Part shown: one piece after another, positions 22,241 to 30,022 of the stretch
Layout of the letters: every line of letters starts with the position of its first letter
How positions within the stretch are numbered: the stretch's first letter is position 1
Notes under the pieces: generated by a model
Told to the model about the DNA's origin: nothing
Seen by the model: the letters and a program-made list of their open reading frames with translations, nothing else
Database searches by the model: none
Program-made: the position numbers and the translations under genes
Assembly: GCA_021324075.1 (NCBI GenBank)
Contig: JAJPJW010000096.1
Coordinates: 1-38,475, forward strand
DNA from: Pseudomonadota bacterium
GTDB lineage: Bacteria; Oederibacteriota; Muellerivitia; Muellerivitales; Muellerivitaceae
Length of the DNA: 38,475 bases
Reading direction: 5' to 3'

Positions 22241-23206
22241 TTAAGCTGGCCATATTTTCCGGCCGCCCCGGGGCGGGGTGACGGCGTCCAGCTTCTTCAT
22301 CTCTTCGGGTGTGAGCGGCGGCAGGAGACCGGCGGCGACATTGGCCTCCACTTGTTCCGGATTTTTGGCGCCGGGAATGACGACCAATCCCGCCGGATAG
22401 GCCAGCGTGAACTGAAGGGCCAGCTGGGCGAGGGTCCTGCCCTGGGCCAGGGGTTTTAATTTTTCCACTTTTGCCAGGTCCTCTAGGTAGGTCTTGTTCT
22501 GGGCCGGGTCTTCGGTCCAGTTGTGCCGGAAGTCGGTCTTCTCAAAATGGGAATCCTTGGTGAATTTACCCGCTAAAAGGCCCATGGCGAGGGGTCCGCG
22601 GATGACCAAGCCGATGTTTTCCTTCACGCAATAGGGAAGGATATCGGCTTCGGAGGTCCGGTTGAGGAGGCTGTAATCGATCTGCACCACCGAACAGCCG
22701 CCGCCGGCGTTGAACTTCTTGAGGTATTCAAAATCGCTGGTGGAGAGGCCCCATCCCTTGAGTTTTCCCTGCTTTTGCAGTTTGGCGAAACCCTCGACGA
22801 AGACGGGCATGGTGGATTCCTGGAAATTGATGTGGTCGAAGATAATGTCCAGGTAGTCGGTCTGGAGGCGCTTCAGGTTCGATTCCACCCCGGCGATGAG
22901 CTTGTCCACGGTGGTATAGGCGCTGTGGCCGTCGGTGAAGCCCCGCCAGCCGATCTTGGTGGAGACCACGAATTTTTCCCGGCGGCCCTTCATGGCCCGC
23001 CCCAACAGTTCCTCGCTGTGGCCGTTGCCGTAAACGTCGGAGGTGTCGAAAAAGTTGACCCCCGATTCCAGGGCCTTCTCGACGGCTTCCAGGCTTTCCT
23101 TGTCGTCGGCCCGGCCCCAGTCGGAGCCTTCCACGGCCCAAAGGCCCAAGCCCACCTCGGCCACCGAAATATTGGTTTTTCCAAGGACTCTCTGGCGCAA
23201 TGGCAT
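22241..23206 (-). CDS. Aldo/keto reductase
   Basis: This 321-aa cytoplasmic TIM-barrel oxidoreductase starts at the ATG at 23206 (AAGGAG, 5 nt spacing); further upstream in-frame starts lack a ribosome site. The catalytic tetrad is readable: Asp54 and Tyr59 in FFDTSDVYGNGHSEELLG, Lys84 in VVSTKIGW, and His125 in IIFDHINF. GLVVIPGAKNPEQVEANVAA near the C-terminus is the NADP(H)-binding segment. Such enzymes reduce aldehydes or ketones; the substrate is not evident. It is divergent from the putative porin gene, with a 98-bp shared upstream region. Confidence 0.93.
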   Translation of the reverse strand: MPLRQRVLGKTNISVAEVGLGLWAVEGSDWGRADDKESLEAVEKALESGVNFFDTSDVYGNGHSEELLGRAMKGRREKFVVSTKIGWRGFTDGHSAYTTVDKLIAGVESNLKRLQTDYLDIIFDHINFQESTMPVFVEGFAKLQKQGKLKGWGLSTSDFEYLKKFNAGGGCSVVQIDYSLLNRTSEADILPYCVKENIGLVIRGPLAMGLLAGKFTKDSHFEKTDFRHNWTEDPAQNKTYLEDLAKVEKLKPLAQGRTLAQLALQFTLAYPAGLVVIPGAKNPEQVEANVAAGLLPPLTPEEMKKLDAVTPPRGGRKIWPA

Positions 23207-23304
23207 GACGGCTCCTTTTTCATTGATCCTGCGGCGCAACATCTTATTCGATTTTCAGTCCAAAGCGGCGTTAAGATACCGTCCATATATTCAAGGAGGC
23301 CGCT

Positions 23305-24636
23305 ATGATCCGCCGCAAATCTACTTTTTTCCTGCCCTTGTTATTCGCCTTTGCCCTTTCCGGGTTTACCCCGCTGAATGCCCAAACCCCGCCGGTGGAG
23401 CCGGCTGAAAGTCTCGAAAAAAACTTGGGGCTCCATTTTTACGGCGACGTGCGGTACCGGTTCACCTACCTGGTCCAGGGACAGGACTATGCGCCCACCG
23501 ACGATTCTTCCACGCCCCTGTGGATCGACCACCGGCTGAATTACCGCATCCGGGCCAGGATCGGCGCCGAGAAGGACTTCGGCGGCGAGGCCAAGGCGGG
23601 ATTGTGCTTCATCACCTCCGGCACGGGCGACCCCACCGACCCCTATTGGACCTTGAGCGGCGGGGCCACCTTCCTCAACGTGGGGCTGGACCAGGCCTAT
23701 GTTTCACTCTCGCCCAAGGCCCTCAACCACGTGGTCACCCTTTCAGTAGGCAAGATCGCCAACCCCCTGGCCTATACCCCCATCACCTGGAGCGAGGACG
23801 TGATGCCCGAGGGCATGGGCTTGACCGTCGACCCCTCGAAGGACACCCATTTCAAACTGCTTTATTTCCGGCTCCAGGACAACGGGCCCGCCACCATCGA
23901 CGGGGCGGGGGCGGACCCCTTCATGGCCGAGGTCCAAGTCCAACAACAACTGGACCTGGGGGACGCACAGGTGGCCCTGACGGCGGGCTACCAATATGTT
24001 TCCAATGTTTATTCCTTTGAAACGGGAGACGCGGCTGTCTCAAGCTATATGAATGTAACCCCTTCTCTTCCCCCGGGTGCACCCCTCTCCATTACTTCTA
24101 AGGGAATGGTGGGGGACAACAGCAGCAACAATGTCATTCCTGAGATGCACGTGGTGGAGGGAATCCTCAATGTTTCCCATACGATTGGGGAAGAAAAGAT
24201 CCCCGTCCTCTGGACCCTTCACGGGGCCCTCAACCTTTCATCCTTTACGATCAACGCCGCCACGAATACCAACGTGAAAGCCATCAACCCGGGCTTGAAC
24301 GATCCCAACGACCTGGCGCTTTTCGCCGGGGTGGAAGTGGGCAAGGCGGAGCAGGCGGGGAAATGGGCCGGTGGATTGCAGTGGGCTTACATCCAGCCCG
24401 ACGCGGTGTTCTCGGCCTTCAACGACCCCAACCCGGGCCTGGGTCACAACAACAACACCTGGTTCATGGGACAGGTTGAGATGGGCCTGGAGGACGGATT
24501 GCGCCTGGATCTTGCCCAATACGTGGATTGGCGCGCCGACTATGATGTCTTCGGTCCCTCCCCCTCCGACATCATCGGCACCACCAGCCGGGACCCGATG
24601 CTGACCACCCGGATCGACCTGACGGCGAAGTTATGA
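23305..24636 (+). CDS. Putative outer-membrane porin
   Basis: This 443-aa protein has a signal peptide (about 1-25, LLFAFALSGFTPLNAQ). A long beta-barrel pattern follows: LGLHFYGDVRYRFTYLVQGQ, HRLNYRIRARIGAEKDFGGEAKAGL, VGLDQAYVSLSPK and VTLSVGKIANPLAYTP. This matches the putative porin family (Pfam Porin_5-like), in which the N-terminal strand and the GK-x-x-NPL segment are characteristic. It would allow diffusion of small solutes across the outer membrane; specificity is unknown. It ends TRIDLTAKL rather than in Phe. AAGGAGG precedes the ATG. The TGA overlaps the start of a TMEM175-like gene (ATGA). Confidence 0.85.
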   Translation: MIRRKSTFFLPLLFAFALSGFTPLNAQTPPVEPAESLEKNLGLHFYGDVRYRFTYLVQGQDYAPTDDSSTPLWIDHRLNYRIRARIGAEKDFGGEAKAGLCFITSGTGDPTDPYWTLSGGATFLNVGLDQAYVSLSPKALNHVVTLSVGKIANPLAYTPITWSEDVMPEGMGLTVDPSKDTHFKLLYFRLQDNGPATIDGAGADPFMAEVQVQQQLDLGDAQVALTAGYQYVSNVYSFETGDAAVSSYMNVTPSLPPGAPLSITSKGMVGDNSSNNVIPEMHVVEGILNVSHTIGEEKIPVLWTLHGALNLSSFTINAATNTNVKAINPGLNDPNDLALFAGVEVGKAEQAGKWAGGLQWAYIQPDAVFSAFNDPNPGLGHNNNTWFMGQVEMGLEDGLRLDLAQYVDWRADYDVFGPSPSDIIGTTSRDPMLTTRIDLTAKL

Positions 24637-25295
24637 AGGCCCCGCGGAAAAACCCCCAGCCCGAGCTTTTCGCAACCGAACGGCTGGTGGCCTATAGCGA
24701 CGCGCTCTTCGGCTTTGCGGCAACGCTCCTGGTTTTGGGCCTCCGCATCCCGACGACCCAGGAACTGGCCGGCACAAGCCTGCCGGCCTTCCTCGCGGGC
24801 CTCTGGCCCGCTTACCTGAGCTTTTTCCTCAGCTTCCTCATCATCACGGCGGTCTGGTCCAACCACCACCTGATGTTCCACTACATCAAGAAAGCGGACC
24901 ACAGCCTGGTGCTGTTCAACAGCCTGCTGATGCTGGACATCGTGGCCATCCCCTTCGGGGCGGGCTTGTTGGGGGAGCACCTGGCGGGCCCGGTGGAAAA
25001 CGCCCGCGCGGCGGCCCTGGTTTACGGCGGGATCATCACGGTGGGGGGCATCCCCTTCAACCTGGTCTGGTGGTATGGAAGCCGGGACAAGGACCGCCTG
25101 GCGCCCGGGACCGACCCCGGGGTGGTCCGGGAGATCAGCCGGCATTTCCGCCGGGGGCCCTTCCTTTATTTGACCGCAACCCTCCTGGTCTTTTGGCGGG
25201 TCTGGCTGGGCGTGGCGGGATTCGTGGCCCTGATCCTCCTTTATATTATCCCCGCCACCTGGGCGGCGCGTCCAAAGGCCCGTCCCCAGCGGTAA
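24633..25295 (+). CDS. TMEM175/DUF1211-family membrane protein (putative K+ channel)
   Basis: This 220-aa integral membrane protein has about six TM helices. The N-terminal signature ERLVAYSDALFGFAATLLVLGLRIP matches the bacterial TMEM175 (DUF1211) motif R-L-x-A-F-S-D, with Tyr in place of Phe. AVWSNHHLMFHYIKKAD is also typical (W...H/N region before TM3). Bacterial TMEM175 proteins form potassium-permeable channels, as tetramers of six-TM units. It is translationally coupled to the porin gene through ATGA. It ends 7 bp from the convergent lipoprotein gene. Confidence 0.88.
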   Translation: MKAPRKNPQPELFATERLVAYSDALFGFAATLLVLGLRIPTTQELAGTSLPAFLAGLWPAYLSFFLSFLIITAVWSNHHLMFHYIKKADHSLVLFNSLLMLDIVAIPFGAGLLGEHLAGPVENARAAALVYGGIITVGGIPFNLVWWYGSRDKDRLAPGTDPGVVREISRHFRRGPFLYLTATLLVFWRVWLGVAGFVALILLYIIPATWAARPKARPQR

Positions 25296-25302
25296 AGCCG
25301 GG

Positions 25303-25914
25303 TTATTGGGCCGGGCCGAAATCACGGCTGACGGTGACGTAGCCGGGATAATCGAGCGACTGGTCCCCCACCCTGATGGAAGGTTTCACCTGAAGGGTCA
25401 CGTGGCTGGGCTGGGTCCCTTCCCCCGCGATGTTCAAGGCCAGGTTGACCATCGAATTGAAGGTCTTGCCCGAAAAGGCGTCCATCAAATTGACTTCCAT
25501 GACCAGGGGGAAATTCCCCAGGCCGCCATTGGCGGGAATTTGAACCTGTTTTTCCAGCACGCCGGAGGTCATCCGGTTCCCGTCGATGAAGAGAACCCAC
25601 TCCATCCGGTTCATGCCGGCGGGCGAGCTGTTGGGGTTTTTGGCCTCGACGTTCACCGTGAACTGAAGCGGCAGGCTGTTGGATGTGAAGGCCGAGCGGA
25701 GGTTCAGAAGGTCCATGGGGCCGATATCCGAGGCCTTCATCCCCCCTTGCAGGGCAATGCCGGCAAGGGAGACCTGGTCCACCGAAGCCAGGCGAAACTG
25801 GCATTGGGTGAGGGTCGCCATCTGGGCCAACTGCTGGAGGGTGGAACAGCCGCACAGCAGGAGGGGGAAAATCAGGGCCGCAAGGGCCCAAGGCCGGGTC
25901 GGAAAATGTTTCAA
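25303..25914 (-). CDS. Lipoprotein with LEA14/WHy-like domain
   Basis: This 203-aa protein is read from a TTG start at 25914 with AAAGGAG 7 nt upstream. The signal peptide ends in a lipobox, LLLCGCS, giving a lipidated Cys23. The body is beta-rich and resembles the LEA type-2 (Water stress and Hypersensitive response, WHy) fold: LQFTVNVEAKNPNSSPAGMNRMEW, then LFIDGNRMTSGVLEKQVQIPA. Such bacterial lipoproteins are anchored to the inner or outer membrane; function is not established. It is convergent with the TMEM175-like gene and divergent from lemA. Confidence 0.8.
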   Translation of the reverse strand: MKHFPTRPWALAALIFPLLLCGCSTLQQLAQMATLTQCQFRLASVDQVSLAGIALQGGMKASDIGPMDLLNLRSAFTSNSLPLQFTVNVEAKNPNSSPAGMNRMEWVLFIDGNRMTSGVLEKQVQIPANGGLGNFPLVMEVNLMDAFSGKTFNSMVNLALNIAGEGTQPSHVTLQVKPSIRVGDQSLDYPGYVTVSRDFGPAQ

Positions 25915-26046
25915 AGATTTGCTCCTTTGGGTTGAAACGCCGGGGTTATTATCCCTTCCCTATCCGCCGGGAACAACCCTTCCGCGGACCGGGAAAGAAC
26001 GGGTAAAATGAAGCCGTTTGGGATCCCTCATAACGAAGGGGGTATT

Positions 26047-26619
26047 GTGATCACTGCAACAGTTGGGACGGTGGTGGCCTTCTTCGCCGTTCTAGGACTC
26101 TTCCTTTATCTCGTCACGGTCTTCAACGGGCTTATCCGGCTCAAGGTTAACATCGACAAGGCCTGGGCGAATATCGACGTCCTCTTAAAACAGCGGCATG
26201 ACCTGGTGCCCAATTTGGTGGCCGTGGTCAAAGGGTATAAGGATTTTGAGCAAAAGACCCTCACCGATTTGACCGCCGCCCGCACCGCTTCCCTGGGGGC
26301 GGTGAGCCTATCCGACAAAGCCCAAGCGGCCGAAACCCTCACGGGCAGCCTGAACCGCCTCTTCGCAGTGGTGGAGAATTACCCCCAGCTCAAGGCCCAG
26401 CAGAATTTCCTGGAACTGCAAAAGACCCTTTCGGACCTGGAAAGCCAGGTCGCCGACCGGCGGAGTTTTTACAACGATACGGTGGCGGCCTACAACGCCC
26501 GCATCGCCCAATTTCCCGACGTCCTCCTGGCCGGCGGCATGAAACTCACCCGGCGCGACCTTTTCCAGGCGGCGGAAGGGGAGAAGGGGATCGTCCAGGT
26601 GAACCTGGCCGCATCATGA
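26047..26619 (+). CDS. lemA: LemA family protein
   Basis: This 190-aa protein is read from the GTG at 26047 with AAGGGG just upstream. An ATG 39 bp earlier is possible but extends the usual LemA N-terminus. One TM helix (about 5-26) is followed by the LemA signature FNGLIRLKVNIDKAWANIDV, then LLKQRHDLVPNLVAVVKGY, and by a coiled helical bundle ending DRRSFYNDTVAAYNARIAQFPDVLLA. LemA proteins are small membrane proteins with an N-out, mostly cytosolic or periplasmic helical domain; their role is unclear. The GIDE-domain gene starts inside its stop codon (ATGA). LemA next to a GIDE or TPM/GAPT gene is a recurrent pairing. Confidence 0.92.
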   Translation: MITATVGTVVAFFAVLGLFLYLVTVFNGLIRLKVNIDKAWANIDVLLKQRHDLVPNLVAVVKGYKDFEQKTLTDLTAARTASLGAVSLSDKAQAAETLTGSLNRLFAVVENYPQLKAQQNFLELQKTLSDLESQVADRRSFYNDTVAAYNARIAQFPDVLLAGGMKLTRRDLFQAAEGEKGIVQVNLAAS

Positions 26620-27482
26620 GCCCCCCTGCCTTGCGCCGTCTTGGCGCCTTCTTTTTCGTCCTGTTCCTGGTTTCCGGCGGGACGCCGGTTTTCGCCTATT
26701 ACTCCAGTTACTCCAGCGCGGATCAAGGCAGGGGCATCCTGTTTTGCGCCGCGGGACTGGTGGGCGGGGTGGCGGCCTTCTTCTGGGGCTTTGCCCAATT
26801 GCGCACCAAGCGGTTGATGCAGGACATCCCCCTCTCCACCGTCCGGGCCATGGCGCCAGGGCTGGTGGAAATCAGCGGCTCGGCGGTGGACTGGTGCCCC
26901 TTTGAGGGCCCCTTGAGCGGGCGGAAATGCGTTTACTACGAATATGAGATCGAACAATACGTGAGCAGCGGCAAGAATTGCCACTGGGAAACCATTCTCA
27001 GCGGAAATTCGAAAACATCCCCTTTTTTCATCCAGGATGAAACGGGAATGGTGATGGTGGCACCGGAAGGCTCCAAGGTGATCATCCCCCGCGCCTACCA
27101 GCTGGAGACGGGTGTTTTTACCGAAGTCCCCGGCCGCATCTCGGACTTTATGGACCGGCGGGGCGTTTCCTGCCGGTCCTTTTTCGGCTTCGAAAAAAAA
27201 CTGCGCTTTACCGAGCGGCATTTGGAGCCCGTGGACAAGGTTTTCGTCATGGGCACTTGCCAGGAGTCTTCGGCCCGATTGACCGAACCACCCTCGGGCG
27301 CCACCAGCGGGCTTTGCGTGGCCAAGGGCCTTCGATCGAGCGAGGTTTTCATCCTTTCCGACGAAAGCCAGCGGGAGTTGGAAAGCTCCTTCGGCGACCA
27401 TGCTTTTTTCGGGATCTTCGGCGGCCTGGCCCTCATCGGCGGGTGCCTTTATGGGTTGTTGAACCTTTTGGGGATCGCATGA
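26616..27482 (+). CDS. GIDE-domain membrane protein (E3 ligase-like family)
   Basis: This 288-aa protein has an N-terminal signal-like helix (1-28), a TM helix at about 42-63 and another at the C-terminus (about 265-285). Between them the GIDE domain is clear: PLSTVRAMAPGLVEISGSA, CPFEGPLSGRKCVYYEYEIEQY and PFFIQDETGMVMVAPEGSKV. In eukaryotes this domain occurs in mitochondrial MUL1/GIDE ubiquitin ligases; bacterial proteins lack the RING finger, as this one does. Function in bacteria is unknown. It is coupled to lemA upstream and to the DUF1801 gene downstream by 4-base overlaps. Confidence 0.87.
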   Translation: MSPPALRRLGAFFFVLFLVSGGTPVFAYYSSYSSADQGRGILFCAAGLVGGVAAFFWGFAQLRTKRLMQDIPLSTVRAMAPGLVEISGSAVDWCPFEGPLSGRKCVYYEYEIEQYVSSGKNCHWETILSGNSKTSPFFIQDETGMVMVAPEGSKVIIPRAYQLETGVFTEVPGRISDFMDRRGVSCRSFFGFEKKLRFTERHLEPVDKVFVMGTCQESSARLTEPPSGATSGLCVAKGLRSSEVFILSDESQRELESSFGDHAFFGIFGGLALIGGCLYGLLNLLGIA

Positions 27483-27838
27483 AAAAAACCAAGAGCGTGG
27501 AAGCCTATATCGCCGGGGCGCCCGGGCCGCTCCGGGCCAAGTTGAAGCAAATGCGCTCGGCGATCCAAAAAGCCGCGCCCAAGGCCGAAGAAAAGATCAG
27601 TTATGGCATGCCTTATTACGGCTACAAGGGCCGCCTGGCCTATTTCGCCCTCATGAAAAACCATATCGGGCTTTATATCCCGCCGCCCATCCTGCAAGAC
27701 CACCGGAAGGAACTAAGGGGTTACAGCACTTCCACCAGCGCCACCCTGCGCCTGCCCTTGGAGAAGAAGCTTCCCCTGGCGCTCATCGGCAAACTGGTCA
27801 AGGCCCGCGTGAAGTACAACGAAGCGAAGAGGGGCTGA
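27479..27838 (+). CDS. DUF1801 (YdhG-like) protein
   Basis: This 119-aa protein starts at the ATG at 27479, which overlaps the TGA of the GIDE gene. It has the DUF1801/YdhG pattern: SVEAYIAGAPGPLRAKLKQM, then RSAIQKAAPKAEEKISYGMP, YYGYKGRLAYFALMKNHIGL and YIPP, and KLPLALIGKLVKARVKYNEA at the end. Members are small cytosolic proteins of unclear function, some annotated as iron-chaperone-like (frataxin-like fold). Fusion to a lemA-GIDE operon is not something I can link to a known pathway. Confidence 0.88.
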   Translation: MKKTKSVEAYIAGAPGPLRAKLKQMRSAIQKAAPKAEEKISYGMPYYGYKGRLAYFALMKNHIGLYIPPPILQDHRKELRGYSTSTSATLRLPLEKKLPLALIGKLVKARVKYNEAKRG

Positions 27839-27859
27839 AGCCGCCCTTTGCCCGCCCGG

Positions 27860-28303
27860 TTAATTCACCGTGATGGTCCCCACCATTCCCGTGCAGGTGG
27901 TCGGGTTCGGGCACATCCCGTTGCCGCAACTGGAATGCACCCCGCAATGAAAATGGTAGGTTCCAGCCGTCATGAAGGTGTAGGTGTAGGGGAAGGCGGT
28001 GGTGCCCGAAACCAGGCAGGTCCCGGACCCATCGTCGATATTCAAGGGATGGATGGTCGCGATGTTCCATTGCACCGATTGTCCGTGCGTGATGGTGGCG
28101 GTGCTGGGTGAAAATTGGTAACTGCTGCCGAAAACAGCGCTGATCGTCACCGCGGCGGCCGGTCCCGGCGTGGAAGTCGGTATGGGAGACCCCCCGCCGT
28201 ACATGCCGCCTCCCGTGGGGGAACTGCTGCTGCAGGAAGTCCCTATCAGCAGGGGAAACAGCCCGGCCCCGACCAAGGTCACTATAAACAGAAAGTTTTT
28301 CAT
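27860..28303 (-). CDS. Cupredoxin-like lipoprotein
   Basis: This 147-aa protein is read from the ATG at 28303 (AAGGAG 7 nt upstream). An upstream extension of the frame lacks a ribosome site. The N-terminus is a signal peptide, LLIGTSCSSSS, likely lipidated, though the lipobox is poor. A Ser/Gly/Pro linker leads to a plastocyanin-like fold: a His in ATIHPLNID, and the copper loop FHCGVHSSCGNGM, with Cys, His and Met as type-1 copper ligands. Two further cysteines are unusual for the fold. It probably transfers electrons at the periplasmic face. No oxidase partner is adjacent. Confidence 0.8.
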   Translation of the reverse strand: MKNFLFIVTLVGAGLFPLLIGTSCSSSSPTGGGMYGGGSPIPTSTPGPAAAVTISAVFGSSYQFSPSTATITHGQSVQWNIATIHPLNIDDGSGTCLVSGTTAFPYTYTFMTAGTYHFHCGVHSSCGNGMCPNPTTCTGMVGTITVN

Positions 28304-28607
28304 CTTGCTTCTCCTTTTCGTCCCGGCTCCGCACCCGTCTTCCGGCCGGGGGCGCGTCCCTGGAGGAAGCCACCGTGGATCTTGCGAAGCCCTGACGGTT
28401 TCAGCTTTCCACAGATTCCATTTGTGGACACTTATGAATACTGTCACACGGACGAAACTGTTTCCGTTGGGGGGAGCCGGGAAGAAGGGCTCGGAATTTT
28501 GTTTGTAACTTATATGAACTTTATTTGTACGGAAGAAACCTTTTTTTTGGTTGGGGGGCATTGAATTCAGCGGGGCCCAGAGGAAGGGTTCCGCCCTTGC
28601 CTGGAAC
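28304..28607. other. Intergenic region upstream of the cupredoxin gene
   Basis: About 300 bp lie between two minus-strand genes. The stretch becomes AT-richer after 28400 and contains the short inverted repeat CCACA/TGTGG (28408-28427). I see no reading frame with a credible ribosome site. The cupredoxin promoter should lie here, but no convincing -35/-10 pair was found. Confidence 0.35.
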
Positions 28608-29030
28608 TCAATCGTCGAATTTCCATCCGGGGTGACAGGCCACTTCCCAAAGATGGCCGTCGGGATCCTGAAAATACCCCGAATAACCGCCCCAAAAGGT
28701 TTTTTGGGCCGGTTTGACGATCTTGGCGCCGGCCTTTTTCGCCTGGGCCATCACCTCGTCCACTTCCCGTTGGCTGTTGACGTTGTGGCCGATGCTGAAT
28801 TCGGTGGGGCTGGGCGGGGTCCGGCGGAGGGTGGCGTCCTTGGCGAGGCTTTTGCGGGGATAAAGGGCCATACGCAAGCCGTTGTTGAGGTCGAAAAAAA
28901 CAATCGCGCCGTCCTCGATTTCCCCCCCGACGATACCTTGTGTCGTTAAACCAAGGCCGTCCCGGTAAAACTTCAGCGATTTTTCCAGGTCATCCACGCC
29001 CAAAGTCAGGAAGGTTATCCTTGGTTTCAT
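28608..29030 (-). CDS. VOC superfamily protein (glyoxalase/bleomycin resistance-like)
   Basis: This 140-aa cytoplasmic protein has the paired beta-alpha-beta-beta-beta units of the vicinal oxygen chelate fold. The N-terminal unit is KPRITFLTLGVDDLEKSLKF, leading into YRDGLG. The C-terminal unit ends in GYSGYFQDPDGHLWEVACHP, the usual metal-site strand, with Glu in HLWEV. IGHNVNSQREVDEVMAQAKKAG is a typical middle helix. VOC proteins include glyoxalases, dioxygenases and drug-binding proteins, so the substrate is unknown. GGAGG precedes the ATG. No partner genes are evident. Confidence 0.9.
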   Translation of the reverse strand: MKPRITFLTLGVDDLEKSLKFYRDGLGLTTQGIVGGEIEDGAIVFFDLNNGLRMALYPRKSLAKDATLRRTPPSPTEFSIGHNVNSQREVDEVMAQAKKAGAKIVKPAQKTFWGGYSGYFQDPDGHLWEVACHPGWKFDD

Positions 29031-29134
29031 GTCCGCCTCCGGTATTCACCTAAACCTTTTTTTCATCTTAAAAACGGGGAAGGGCGCTTTTCAACACCCC
29101 GAGTTATTTCGCACGTGTATCTTCCTGAAAACGC

Positions 29135-29175
29135 AAAAAAGGGGCGTCCGGTCATCCGCCGGACACCCCTTTTGC
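29135..29175 (-). terminator. Rho-independent terminator of the 29191-29805 gene
   Basis: AAAAGGGGCGTCCGG (29137-29151) pairs with CCGGACACCCCTTTT (29159-29173) with one mismatch, around a 7-nt loop. On the minus strand the stem ends in a T-run (TTTTTTGCG). It starts about 17 bp after the stop codon of the minus-strand gene, exactly where a terminator is expected. Confidence 0.8.
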
Positions 29176-29190
29176 TTTTGAAAAACAGGT

Positions 29191-29805
29191 TTAAAAGGCT
29201 TGGGTAAGGTCCATTCCCGCCGCATCCGGGCTGGAATAGGGCGCCAGGGAGAGGGAATCGGGGTGCTGGACCAAGTAGTTGTAGCGGTTGACGGCGTTAT
29301 AACGCTCCGAACCGGCGTCGCCCCGCAGGAGCAAGCCGCCCACCCACCCGGCGTTACCCGCCAGGATCAGGGCCAGGCTGGGTCCCAGGTTGGGCGTGGT
29401 GCCGGTCACGTACCCGTAAGCATTGATGGAAGTGTTCCCCATCTTCGTCATCTCCACGGTGAAGTCCACCCAGCCCGCCATTTCCACCCCCAGGCCGGTC
29501 CAGAAAAGGCCCGATCCCAGTCTTTCCTTATTCGAGGCGGAATCGAGGTAAGCGCTGGCCTGGCTGTCGCCCAAGGGGTCGATGACCTTTTTAAAGTCCG
29601 AAGAGGTTTGAAGGGGAAGGCCGTCGTAATAAAAGCCGTTCGAAACGGCGTCGTCCCCGGCCCAAAAGGTCTGGATGTCGATGGGCTTCAAATTCTTGGC
29701 GGAAGAAACGGTGGAGAGGGCAGTCTCCGGGTTGTTGTCCTGGGCCCAGGCCATGGCAATGGGGGCCAATAAGATGGCCAGCGTTAAAGCGATCCGTTTA
29801 CGCAT
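29191..29805 (-). CDS. Secreted protein of unknown function, paralogue of 31470-32042
   Basis: This 204-aa protein has a signal peptide (MRKRIALTLAILLAPIAMAWA) and no lipobox. The middle has GLPLQTSSDFKKVIDPLGDSQAS and a hydrophobic stretch (GLFWTGLGVEMAGWVDF). The end has SERYNAVNRYNYLVQHP and finishes in DLTQAF, with a terminal Phe, suggesting outer-membrane or periplasmic location. The same two blocks occur in the protein encoded at 31470-32042, so the two are distant paralogues lying on either side of citrate synthase. No family is recognised. AAGGAG precedes the ATG; a strong terminator follows. Confidence 0.8.
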   Translation of the reverse strand: MRKRIALTLAILLAPIAMAWAQDNNPETALSTVSSAKNLKPIDIQTFWAGDDAVSNGFYYDGLPLQTSSDFKKVIDPLGDSQASAYLDSASNKERLGSGLFWTGLGVEMAGWVDFTVEMTKMGNTSINAYGYVTGTTPNLGPSLALILAGNAGWVGGLLLRGDAGSERYNAVNRYNYLVQHPDSLSLAPYSSPDAAGMDLTQAF

Positions 29806-30022
29806 GACAGTCTCCTTTCCATCACACCAACTTGAAGGTTTTTGGCCGGCTGCCGAGGCCCCGGGCTTTGCCCAGGGGATAGCCGTGTACTTGACCCTCA
29901 GAGGTAGTGACGAGGAAGGAAGAAGGAAAGGGTTGGAACGGAAAACAGGGCTGAAATCGTTGGGAAGAAAGCGGATTCACCCCGCGTAACTTTAGGGCGC
30001 GAGAAACGTCTTAAGGGCCGGC

